Assembly (NCBI GenBank): GCA_030636245.1
Contig: DAOVXI010000017.1
Location: forward strand, 1-15,002
DNA length: 15,002 bases
Direction: 5' to 3'
Origin: Deltaproteobacteria bacterium
GTDB lineage: Bacteria > Desulfobacterota > GWC2-55-46 > DRQE01
The position numbers and the translations under genes are program-made. The notes beneath the pieces are model-generated. The model made no database searches and was not told the DNA's origin. It saw only the letters and a list, made by a program, of their open reading frames with translations. Below, piece by piece: positions 7,086-14,439 of the stretch (its first letter is position 1; each line of letters begins with the position of its first letter).

Positions 7086-9275
7086 ATGTCAAAGCTAAAT
7101 CTACTTACAAAGATACTTGCCATAGTAGTCATCATATACGTAACAGGGCTTACCGTGCTTATTGTAAAGGTAATAAGCCACGAGGAGAGAAGCCTTCTTA
7201 AGGAGAAAGAGGCGGCAAGCGCTCTCATGGCAAAGCCTATTCTTCATAGTATATATGTAGACATGCCTGAGGCAAGAGCGGAGATGGTTCGATACCTTAT
7301 GGAGGGCGTTAAATCTATTGAAGGTGTTGAACGAGTTCAGATCATAAGGCATAACGGGAAAGAACAGGCTTTCCTTGACAACAAAACATTAAAGGCTGTA
7401 AAAAAACAATTTGGCGCGCTCCTTCCCAAATGGTCCAGAGAACATGACAACAATACGGTCAATATTGCAAGAGGTATTGACTCTCCGGACTTTAAAGAAT
7501 TTTATGGGAAGTTTGCCAAAGGTTCCATGGATAGCGCCTCCTATATAGAGAGTTTAAACGGGAAAAAGCTATACACACGTCTCGTTCCGATAGAAAAACG
7601 TTCCGAATGTAAAACGTGCCACATTGATAACACCGCCAACAGCATCCTAATGATATCTACGTCTATAGATGAAATGTATGTAACCATCGCAAAGAACAGG
7701 GTTAGATGGGTACTCTATGGCATTATTACAACTATTATTGCCTGCATTATATTAACTGTCCTGGTAAAGAACTTTATAACAGGACCGATAAACAAAACAG
7801 TAAGAATGCTTGAGGCCATAGCGGAAGGCAAAGGAGACCTCACACAAAGACTTGATGTCACCTCAGAAGACGAAGTAGGAAAGCTCAGTATCGCTTTTAA
7901 TAACTTTGTCGATGGCATGCAGAGTATGGTCAAAGGCTTTATAACCACATCCAAGGAGATAAGCAACGGCTCCTCCAAAATTCACACCTCATCTAGAAAC
8001 ATTCAGGAGCGCGCAAATTCACAGTTAAAAGCGGTTGATGACTCCATACATTCCGTAACGGAGATGGATAGATCACTACAAGTAATCGCCGAGAACGTTG
8101 ACTCGCTCCTGCACTCTACAGAGATCACCTCGGCAACAACTATTGAGATGTCAGCAACACTAGTTGATACAGCCGACAATGTCCAAACCCTCTCCAGCTC
8201 AGTTGGTGAGACCTCAACCTCCATAAACGAGATCGCTGCCTCTCTAAAAGAAGTAGCGATCCATACCGATACCCTTCACGTAGAAACCGAGCAGGTCGGA
8301 AGCGCCGTAACAGAGATCGACTCAACAATAAAGGAAGTCGCACAGCACTCAAGGGAACAAGCCGAGCTTGCTGAAGCCGTTCGCAAAGATGCCTCCACTA
8401 TGGGGATGCAGGCCGTAGACAAGACCACAGCAAGCATGGAAAAGATAATGAAGGAAACCTCCATGACCGCCAGACTTATGGACAGCCTGGGTTCAAGGTC
8501 CCAGGATATAGGAGCCATAATTGAAGTCATAAACGAAGTTGCTGATACAACGAATCTGCTTGCGCTTAACGCCACCATCCTGGCGGCTCAGGCTGGAGTA
8601 CACGGAAAGGGCTTCGCGGTTGTCGCAAAAGAAGTTAAGGGTCTTGCGGACAGAACCAGCGCATCAACAAACAAGATAGCAAACCTGATCTCTCATGTCC
8701 AGCAGGAGGTGAAAGCTTCTATAAACTCTATGAAGCGCAACATGAAAAGCATTGAAGAGGGAACCGAATTATCACTCGAGGCTAAAGAGGCGCTTCAAAA
8801 GATCGTAAAAAGCTCCGATGACTCTCTCCATATGGCAAGGAATGTTGAAAGAGCAACAGAGGAACAATCAAAAAGTATCGGTATGGTGGTTGAGTCCGTA
8901 CATAAAATATCCGGCATGGTAGAGGAGATCAAGGTTGCCTCTGATGAGCAATCCAAGACAAGCGCTACCATAAGCGAACAAGCAGAGAACATGCAAAATA
9001 TAACCATCATCGTTGAAAAGAGCACGGCAGAACAAACCGAAGAGATATCTCAGATATCAGCAATGATAAGCGATGTGGCTAATAAAATGCACTCTATAAC
9101 CAGTGCTACAGGCGAGCAAAGGATTGCTTCAAAACAGATAGTCAAAGCAATGGAGACAGTAAGCACGAATACGAACAATAACGTCACCCTTACAAAAGAT
9201 ATGGATGATGTAGTAACAAAACTTGACAAACAAGCAGAGAAACTGAAGGACACAACTGATAACTTTAAAGTTTGA
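7086..9275 (+). CDS. Methyl-accepting chemotaxis protein with periplasmic CxxCH heme motif
   Basis: Transmembrane receptor that signals to CheA/CheW. The 729-aa protein has TM1 (about 8-28), a periplasmic domain (about 30-205), TM2 (about 207-230), HAMP (about 231-283) and a long cytoplasmic signalling domain. The periplasmic part carries CKTCH (175-179) after a VPIEKRSE stretch. That context resembles the c-type-heme PAS-like sensor domains of Geobacter receptors, so a redox or gas signal is plausible. The signalling tip is NLLALNATILAAQAGVHGKG (490-509), diverging from the usual AAxEAARAGE at several key positions. Each arm between HAMP/C-terminus and the tip is over 200 residues, about twice that of E. 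coli Tsr. ATG 7086 has AAAGG just upstream; an upstream in-frame TTG at 7032 lacks support. There is no C-terminal CheR-binding pentapeptide. No che gene is nearby. Confidence 0.9.
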   Translation: MSKLNLLTKILAIVVIIYVTGLTVLIVKVISHEERSLLKEKEAASALMAKPILHSIYVDMPEARAEMVRYLMEGVKSIEGVERVQIIRHNGKEQAFLDNKTLKAVKKQFGALLPKWSREHDNNTVNIARGIDSPDFKEFYGKFAKGSMDSASYIESLNGKKLYTRLVPIEKRSECKTCHIDNTANSILMISTSIDEMYVTIAKNRVRWVLYGIITTIIACIILTVLVKNFITGPINKTVRMLEAIAEGKGDLTQRLDVTSEDEVGKLSIAFNNFVDGMQSMVKGFITTSKEISNGSSKIHTSSRNIQERANSQLKAVDDSIHSVTEMDRSLQVIAENVDSLLHSTEITSATTIEMSATLVDTADNVQTLSSSVGETSTSINEIAASLKEVAIHTDTLHVETEQVGSAVTEIDSTIKEVAQHSREQAELAEAVRKDASTMGMQAVDKTTASMEKIMKETSMTARLMDSLGSRSQDIGAIIEVINEVADTTNLLALNATILAAQAGVHGKGFAVVAKEVKGLADRTSASTNKIANLISHVQQEVKASINSMKRNMKSIEEGTELSLEAKEALQKIVKSSDDSLHMARNVERATEEQSKSIGMVVESVHKISGMVEEIKVASDEQSKTSATISEQAENMQNITIIVEKSTAEQTEEISQISAMISDVANKMHSITSATGEQRIASKQIVKAMETVSTNTNNNVTLTKDMDDVVTKLDKQAEKLKDTTDNFKV

Positions 9276-9295
9276 AGACCATCTACATCAGCAGT

Positions 9296-9631
9296 TCACC
9301 TACCGGCGCAGCTCACACAATACTCACTCTCAGGCATTAACATAATACGCTTCACAGGTATACTCTCTCCACACCCGCGACAAACCCCGAACTCAGGATC
9401 ATCAATATCTGCGAGCGCTTCACCAAGTTTTCTAAGCCGCGCCTTGGCGTTGGCTAAAGAAGCTTCACTTATACTCTTTGCGTTTATCGCCTCCATCCTT
9501 GTAAGCCTCCCGATAGAATTGTCCGGTGCTACAGGCTTTGATGACTCCTCATACTTCTTTATATTCTCTTGAAGCGCTTCCATCTCCAAGGCAACTTTTT
9601 CTTTTAATGTCTTTTTTTCTTCACTGTTCAT
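9296..9631 (-). CDS. DksA/TraR family C4 zinc-finger protein
   Basis: Small protein (111 aa) of the DksA/TraR superfamily, members of which bind in the RNA polymerase secondary channel and can act with ppGpp. The N-terminal part (1-35) is a charged helix. A central PDNSIGRLTRMEAI segment (about 36-50) is followed by a second helix and the C-terminal zinc finger, with Cys84, Cys87, Cys105 and Cys108 spaced CxxC-17-CxxC. Classical DksA is about 150 aa; this is the shorter relative type that lacks the DxxDxA coiled-coil tip motif, so a ppGpp-related role is not assured. Its ATG overlaps the stop of the HD-GYP gene by one base (TAATG), so they are one operon and probably translationally coupled. 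It converges on the chemoreceptor gene with only 20 nt between stop codons. Confidence 0.85.
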   Translation of the reverse strand: MNSEEKKTLKEKVALEMEALQENIKKYEESSKPVAPDNSIGRLTRMEAINAKSISEASLANAKARLRKLGEALADIDDPEFGVCRGCGESIPVKRIMLMPESEYCVSCAGR

Positions 9632-10716
9632 TACGATTCATCTGTCTTCAAGTAATGACGCTCTGTGCCATAAATGTCATTAAATTTTTCATTGGCCTTT
9701 TTGAAAGCCTCCAGAACATCCGGATCAAAGTCATCAGGGGATGTTTTGCCGTCACCTTCGGTTAACACATTAACCACGGTTGAGTGGTGCAACACGGTTT
9801 TATATGGCCTAACGCTTCTCATAGCGTCATACTGATCAACAAGGTTAACTATCCTCCCTGAAAGAGGTATCTCTTCACCTTTAAGTCCGCGTGGATATCC
9901 TCTGCCACTCCATTTTTCATGATGCGTAAGGGCTATCTCCTCAGCCATCTTCAGCACAGGCGAGCTTGAGCCTTCAAGTATCTTTGCGCCAACCTCAGGA
10001 TGGGTCTTTACCACATCAAACTCTTCATCACTAAGGGGGCCTTCCTTTAAAAGTATAGCGTCCGGTACGGCAACCTTCCCTATGTCGTGCATTGGTGCGG
10101 CATAGTAAATATTCTCAACAAAGTCACTGTCAAGGCCCATGGCCTCAGCAAGCTTTCTTGCGAGAAGTCCGATCCTTTTAATGTGCGCGCCAGTCTCCTT
10201 ATCCTTATACTCGGCAGCAAGGTTAAGCCTTTCTATGGTATCAACATAACTTTTCTTAAGTTCTTCCGTACGCTGAGCAACAGCCACTTCAAGCACTTCT
10301 TTCTGACCGCTTAGAATATCATAGTAGCTTTTCACCTTAAGGTTATTCTTTATCCTCAGCGAAAGCTCATCGACGTCAAATGGTTTAATCAGATAATCAT
10401 TGGCGCCTCTTCTTATCCCCTCGAGCCTATCATCTCTGTTGTCCAGAGCGGAGAGCACTATTATCGGTATGTGCTTTGTCTTTGGATTAGCCTTAAGCTT
10501 CTCTGTCGCCTCAAAGCCGTTGGTCATAGGCATCATAATGTCCATAAGTATAAGGTCAGGCATATCTTCCGGAACTATCTCCAAAGCCACACTGCCGTCA
10601 TTTACCGTTATCACCTCATACCCAAGCTTAAGGCAAAGTGTCTCAGTCAAGTTACGCAGATGCTCATCGTCATCAACAACAAGTATCTTTGCTTTTTTGT
10701 TTTCAATGTTTTCCAT
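9631..10716 (-). CDS. REC-HD-GYP response regulator, c-di-GMP phosphodiesterase (RpfG-like)
   Basis: Two-component response regulator predicted to break down c-di-GMP. The REC domain (about 10-125) has the acidic pair Asp15/Asp16, phosphoacceptor Asp59 in LMDIMMP, Ser89 and Lys111. A coiled-coil linker (about 135-165) leads to an HD-GYP domain (about 165-355). All metal-ligand positions known from this family seem present: Glu174, His178, His210-Asp211, His239, His265-His266 and Asp294. The GYP motif is at 273-275. One deviation: the usual HHExxDGxGYP reads HHEKWSGRGYP, with Ser270 for Asp. The ATG at 10716 was preferred over an adjacent TTG at 10719; GGGAG lies 8 nt upstream of the ATG. No cognate kinase is adjacent. 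It is cotranscribed with the downstream DksA-like gene. Confidence 0.92.
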   Translation of the reverse strand: MENIENKKAKILVVDDDEHLRNLTETLCLKLGYEVITVNDGSVALEIVPEDMPDLILMDIMMPMTNGFEATEKLKANPKTKHIPIIVLSALDNRDDRLEGIRRGANDYLIKPFDVDELSLRIKNNLKVKSYYDILSGQKEVLEVAVAQRTEELKKSYVDTIERLNLAAEYKDKETGAHIKRIGLLARKLAEAMGLDSDFVENIYYAAPMHDIGKVAVPDAILLKEGPLSDEEFDVVKTHPEVGAKILEGSSSPVLKMAEEIALTHHEKWSGRGYPRGLKGEEIPLSGRIVNLVDQYDAMRSVRPYKTVLHHSTVVNVLTEGDGKTSPDDFDPDVLEAFKKANEKFNDIYGTERHYLKTDES

Positions 10717-10792
10717 CAAGATGTCTCCCTATAAAATAACACACGAATCAGCCTCTTTAAGCTCATCGTCACATCGCAATACCCTACCCTCT

Positions 10793-10820
10793 ATTATCCA
10801 CAAATACAACAACACGTCAA
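10793..10820 (-). promoter_or_regulatory. Candidate sigma-70 promoter of the HD-GYP/DksA-like operon
   Basis: On the - strand: TTGACG (10820-10815), a 16-nt spacer, then GATAAT (10798-10793). The predicted leader is about 70 nt to the ATG at 10716 and ends with a GGGAG ribosome site. Confidence 0.5.
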
Positions 10821-10947
10821 TGGACAAATAAGGGTCAGCGGCTAACGGCGTAACCCTACAGTTTAATTAAATAATATTACCACTTTTATTCTCTTTTACA
10901 TGCTTTTCTAGTGCGGAACCCATTTATTTATGATATTCTTTAAAGCT

Positions 10948-12756
10948 ATGCTCAAGATAAACGGACTCAAAAAATCATACAACAACGTGCCGCTTTTAGA
11001 TAACATTTCCTTCTCGATCGAGAGTAACGAGATTGTTGGACTTGTCGGGAGGAACGGCTGCGGAAAATCGACCCTTCTAAAGATGATACTTGGCCTTGAA
11101 AGCCAGGATGACGGAACAATAGAGATACCTCGCGACTATGAGCTTGGGTACCTAGACCAGCACATTCACTTCACAAAACCAACTCTTCTTGAGGAATGCT
11201 GCCAGGCTTTAAGTGAAGATGAGCAGTACGACTTCTACAAGGCCGAGAAGATACTCTTTGGGCTGGGCTTTATAGAGAGCGATCTTGAAAAGCCACCAAC
11301 AAGCTTCTCTGGCGGCTTCCAGTTAAGGATCAATCTTACAAAAACCCTGTTAAAAAATCCTGATATGTTGCTACTCGATGAGCCGACCAACTACCTAGAC
11401 ATCTTAAGCCTCAGGTGGCTCAGAAGATTTCTGAAAAACTTTCGGGGCGAGGTTATTATGATAACCCATGACCGTGAATTCCTTGACACGGTCACCACGC
11501 ACACCATGGGCATACACCGCGGAAAACTTTTAAAGATACTCGGCTCAACCGATAAGTACTATGACCTTCTAACTCAAAGTGAGGATCAGCATGAAAAGAA
11601 CAGGCAGAACCAGGAAAAAAAGATAAAAGATCTCCAAAAGTTTGCAGACAAGTTCAGAGCAAAGGCAAGCAAGGCAACCCAAGCCCAGTCCAAACTCCGT
11701 CAGATCGAAAAGATGAAGGTGCTCGACAAGCTCGCCCCGGAGTATACGCTCGGCTTCCGCTTTAACTTTGACCCAACACCTGCAAAGATACTTTTAAGGG
11801 CTGAAGATATCAGCTTCTCATACACAGGCAATGCAAATGACAACCTCTTTAGCGACCTTTCCTTCGAGGTGAGGCCCGGAGACAGACTTGCCGTTATAGG
11901 CAAGAATGGAAAGGGTAAAACAACACTCTTGAATGTTCTCTCAAACTCAGCAGAGCCGAGTGATGGAACAATAAAACTTCACCCCCGTACTTCCATCGGC
12001 TACTATCAGCAAACTAATCGTAAGGACCTTAATCCAAATAATACTATCGCTGAAGAGATAGCCGAGTCCAGGCCAGAGCTTACAATCTCGGAAAGCCGCG
12101 CCATTTGCGGTGCAATGATGTTCTCAAAAGACCTGGCTGACAAAAAAATATCCGTCCTTTCAGGAGGTGAGCAAAGCAGGGTACTTCTGGGTAAAACCCT
12201 CGCGCGTCCCGCTAATCTGCTTTTGCTTGACGAGCCATCGAACCATCTTGACATGGACTCCATAACGGTCATGACGCGAGAAATAGAAAAATTCAAAGGA
12301 GGCGTCATACTCGTTACCCATAACGAAGAGATGCTTCGCGTTCTCGCAAACAAACTTATCATCTTCCGCTCCGACTCGGCCGAGGTCTTCCTGGGAACAT
12401 ACAACGAATTCCTGGAAGAGATTGGATGGGAAGAAGAGGCATCTCTAAAGAAAAATAAAAAAAAGCAAAAACAACCCAAGGAAAAAAGTCATAATAACAA
12501 AAAGGAGCTAAGTAAAGAGCTTAAGTCGCTTAAAAAAGAGTTCATCAAAACAGAGGCTGAGATAATTGCGCTAGAGGATGACATAAATATAAAGAACGAA
12601 GAAGCTCTTGATATGCTCAAAGAAAAAGCCGCGGACGGTGCGATAAGAAAGCTTTACAGCAAGATATCTATTGCGCAGAATAAGGTAGATGAGTCATACA
12701 AAAAAACGGATGAACTATCGAAACAGATAGATGAGTTGGAAACATTACTAAAATAA
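10948..12756 (+). CDS. ABC-F family ATPase (YheS/Uup-like)
   Basis: Soluble protein with two ATPase domains and no membrane segments. ABC-F members act on the ribosome E site and influence translation; a minority give antibiotic resistance. Domain 1 has Walker A GRNGCGKST (34-42), signature SGGFQ (121-125) and Walker B LLLDEP (141-146). A basic helical linker (about 210-265, with DKFRAKASKATQAQSKLRQI) is the tRNA-interaction region. Domain 2 has Walker A GKNGKGKTT (318-326), LSGGEQ (404-409) and LLLLDEP (424-430). A Lys-rich stretch (about 500-525) leads into a C-terminal coiled coil (to 602). ATG 10948 was chosen because family members start MLKI; an in-frame ATG at 10930 adds six residues. 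Neither has a clear ribosome site. The exact subfamily is uncertain; a housekeeping translation factor is more likely than a resistance protein. Confidence 0.88.
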   Translation: MLKINGLKKSYNNVPLLDNISFSIESNEIVGLVGRNGCGKSTLLKMILGLESQDDGTIEIPRDYELGYLDQHIHFTKPTLLEECCQALSEDEQYDFYKAEKILFGLGFIESDLEKPPTSFSGGFQLRINLTKTLLKNPDMLLLDEPTNYLDILSLRWLRRFLKNFRGEVIMITHDREFLDTVTTHTMGIHRGKLLKILGSTDKYYDLLTQSEDQHEKNRQNQEKKIKDLQKFADKFRAKASKATQAQSKLRQIEKMKVLDKLAPEYTLGFRFNFDPTPAKILLRAEDISFSYTGNANDNLFSDLSFEVRPGDRLAVIGKNGKGKTTLLNVLSNSAEPSDGTIKLHPRTSIGYYQQTNRKDLNPNNTIAEEIAESRPELTISESRAICGAMMFSKDLADKKISVLSGGEQSRVLLGKTLARPANLLLLDEPSNHLDMDSITVMTREIEKFKGGVILVTHNEEMLRVLANKLIIFRSDSAEVFLGTYNEFLEEIGWEEEASLKKNKKKQKQPKEKSHNNKKELSKELKSLKKEFIKTEAEIIALEDDINIKNEEALDMLKEKAADGAIRKLYSKISIAQNKVDESYKKTDELSKQIDELETLLK

Positions 12757-12822
12757 CCCCGCCTCGCATTTTCTTTTAGCCTGTAGCTTACCCCATATTG
12801 ATTGACATTAGATCCATTGCAG

Positions 12823-12871
12823 CACTTCATAGAGTAAGCCTTGGATGGGTAGATAAAGCTCCTATGAAGTG
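12823..12871. repeat. Perfect 10-bp inverted repeat upstream of wzm
   Basis: CACTTCATAG (12823-12832) and CTATGAAGTG (12862-12871) are exact inverted copies separated by 29 nt. With one bulged base the pairing extends by AG/CT on the inner side. The right arm abuts the -10 candidate TATACT (12873-12878), so the repeat is well placed for an operator or a long leader hairpin. Confidence 0.6.
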
Positions 12872-12878
12872 ATATACT
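12850..12878 (+). promoter_or_regulatory. Candidate sigma-70 promoter of wzm-wzt
   Basis: TAGATA (12850-12855), a 17-nt spacer, then TATACT (12873-12878). The -35 match is only moderate. It gives a leader of about 56 nt to the ATG at 12941. A TTGACA at 12802-12807 has no -10 at proper distance. Confidence 0.4.
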
Positions 12879-12908
12879 TTGCAAAGTCGGAAAACAGAGC
12901 AGAAACTT

Positions 12909-12931
12909 GGAGGAGGGGGACCTAAGTCCCC
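12909..12931 (+). promoter_or_regulatory. Ribosome binding site followed by hairpin in the wzm leader
   Basis: GGAGGAG (12909-12915) is the only good ribosome site before the wzm ATG at 12941, but its linear distance is about 25 nt, too far. Between them lies a perfect hairpin, GGGGAC-CTAA-GTCCCC (12916-12931). If it folds, the site is brought to about 9 nt from the start codon. An in-frame TAA at 12923-12925 excludes an upstream start. Confidence 0.5.
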
Positions 12932-12940
12932 AAGCAAGCC

Positions 12941-13708
12941 ATGAACGCGACACTGCGATACCAAATCGATTTAATATTCACCCTCACCCAGAAGGACCTG
13001 GCGGTAAGGTACTCTAACAGCTACCTCGGATACCTGTGGTCCCTGGCAAACCCCCTTGCCTATGCTATGACTTTCTTCCTGGTATTCAAGGTCTTTATCA
13101 GGATAGATATGGAGAATTACGCTATGTTCCTCATTGCGGGGCTCTTCTCTTGGCAGTGGTTCTCAAACTCAATTACCATGGCACCGACCATTTTTATCGC
13201 CAACGATTCGATGGTAAAAAAGGTTAACTTTCCCAGGAGCACACTACCCTTTTCAACGACCCTCCAGGACATGATCCACTTCATACTGTCTATTATTGTA
13301 ATAGTCGCGTTCCTTCTCTACTACGATATGAAGCCTGCTCTTTCCTGGATATACGGGGTCCCGCTGCTGCTTGTGCTTCAGTTTTTCATGGTATTTGGCC
13401 TATCGCTACTTCTCTCGTCCTTTAACGTATTCTTCAGGGATATAGAGAGACTCACGAACATATTAGTGATGCTGCTTTTTTACAGCACCCCGATCATTTA
13501 CTCTGAGACCATGATACCTGATAGATTTAAGCTCCTGCTGTATCTTAACCCAATAACACCAATAATAATAAGCTGGAGAAAACTCTTTATGGAGGGAACA
13601 CTGGATCCACTGTTCCTAATGTTGAGTGCCGCTTACGCCTCCGGTGCCTTTATAATTGGATACATTATCTTCAAAAAACTATCATGGAAGTTTGCGGAAG
13701 CGTTATAA
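12941..13708 (+). CDS. Wzm-type polysaccharide ABC transporter permease
   Basis: ABC-2 family integral membrane protein that, with the ATPase encoded next, exports undecaprenyl-linked O-antigen or a similar polysaccharide across the inner membrane. The 255-aa protein starts with an amphipathic segment containing LTQKDLAVRYSNSYLGYLW, the hallmark N-terminus of this permease family. About six membrane helices follow. FFRDIERL and the later LNPITPIIISWR are also typical of the family. The ATG at 12941 is the first start after an in-frame stop. Its ribosome site is unusual, being separated by a hairpin. The stop overlaps the start of the ATPase gene by one base, TAATG. Teichoic acid exporters (TagG) are related; the apparent Gram-negative context favours O-antigen or another glycan. 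Confidence 0.9.
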   Translation: MNATLRYQIDLIFTLTQKDLAVRYSNSYLGYLWSLANPLAYAMTFFLVFKVFIRIDMENYAMFLIAGLFSWQWFSNSITMAPTIFIANDSMVKKVNFPRSTLPFSTTLQDMIHFILSIIVIVAFLLYYDMKPALSWIYGVPLLLVLQFFMVFGLSLLLSSFNVFFRDIERLTNILVMLLFYSTPIIYSETMIPDRFKLLLYLNPITPIIISWRKLFMEGTLDPLFLMLSAAYASGAFIIGYIIFKKLSWKFAEAL

Positions 13709-14439
13709 TGGAACCTGTTATAATATTCGACAAGGTCAGCAAGAGCTACCACCTCTATCACCATATTAACAGGCTTAAAATATTAATTCTCAAGCTCTAT
13801 AACTCTGTAAGTGCTTTCAGATCTTCAAGGTACGAAGCACTCAGAGATATATCCTTTACGATCAATAGAGGCGAGGTGGTTGGTATCATTGGGAAGAACG
13901 GCTCCGGAAAGAGCACAACCCTAGGGCTCATAGCAGGCGTGATAAGACCCACGACCGGTAAGATCACGGTGAGAGGTCGAGTGTTACCCGTTCTGGAACT
14001 CGGAGGCGGCTTTCACCCGGAACTGACCGGGCGGGACAACATATTGCTTAACGGCGTACTGCTCGGACATACAAGAAGCCATGTCAAAGAAAGACGCGAC
14101 GAGATCATAGAGTTTTCAGGTGTTGGAGAGTATATAGACCAGCCGATAAAGACCTATTCAAGCGGCATGCTCACAAGGCTTGGCTTCTCCATAGTAGTTA
14201 ATCTGGAGCCCGAGATACTCCTCATAGATGAAGTTCTGGCGGTCGGGGACAAGGAGTTTCAGAAACAATGCATCAACAAGATGATGAGCCTCAAGAAAAA
14301 GGGCGTCACGATGGTGTTCGTATCTCATAAGATGGATGAGCTCTTAAAGATATGTGACAGGGTTTTGTGGATAAATGACCATACGGTACATATGGACGGG
14401 AATCCTTCGGAGGTCACTTCAGTCTACTTGGATTCTTAG
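13708..14439 (+). CDS. Wzt-type polysaccharide ABC transporter ATPase, no carbohydrate-binding domain
   Basis: Cytoplasmic ATPase that energises export of a lipid-linked polysaccharide together with Wzm. The 243 aa cover only the nucleotide-binding domain: Walker A GKNGSGKST (62-70), the family-specific LELGGGFHPELTGRDN region (about 97-111), signature SSGM (151-154), Walker B LLIDE (171-175) and switch His207. The extra N-terminal segment (about 12-40) before the Walker A strand is typical of this family. Long Wzt proteins such as that of E. coli O9a carry an additional C-terminal carbohydrate-binding domain of roughly 190 residues, which is absent here. Length-controlled export through that domain is therefore unlikely. 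ATG 13708 overlaps the wzm stop; an in-frame ATG at 13684 inside wzm is less likely. No glycosyltransferase follows. Confidence 0.9.
   Translation: MEPVIIFDKVSKSYHLYHHINRLKILILKLYNSVSAFRSSRYEALRDISFTINRGEVVGIIGKNGSGKSTTLGLIAGVIRPTTGKITVRGRVLPVLELGGGFHPELTGRDNILLNGVLLGHTRSHVKERRDEIIEFSGVGEYIDQPIKTYSSGMLTRLGFSIVVNLEPEILLIDEVLAVGDKEFQKQCINKMMSLKKKGVTMVFVSHKMDELLKICDRVLWINDHTVHMDGNPSEVTSVYLDS

Noticed and set aside
10831..10857. AGGGT/ACCCT inverted repeat between the HD-GYP and ABC-F genes
   Set aside because: The stem is only 5 bp with a 17-nt loop that does not pair further, which is within chance expectation.
12006..12479. 157-codon open frame on the - strand inside the ABC-F gene
   Set aside because: It is antisense to conserved ATPase motifs; the protein is low in complexity at one end and has no recognisable domain.
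12802..12807. Perfect TTGACA upstream of wzm
   Set aside because: No acceptable -10 lies 16-18 nt downstream, so it was not called a promoter.
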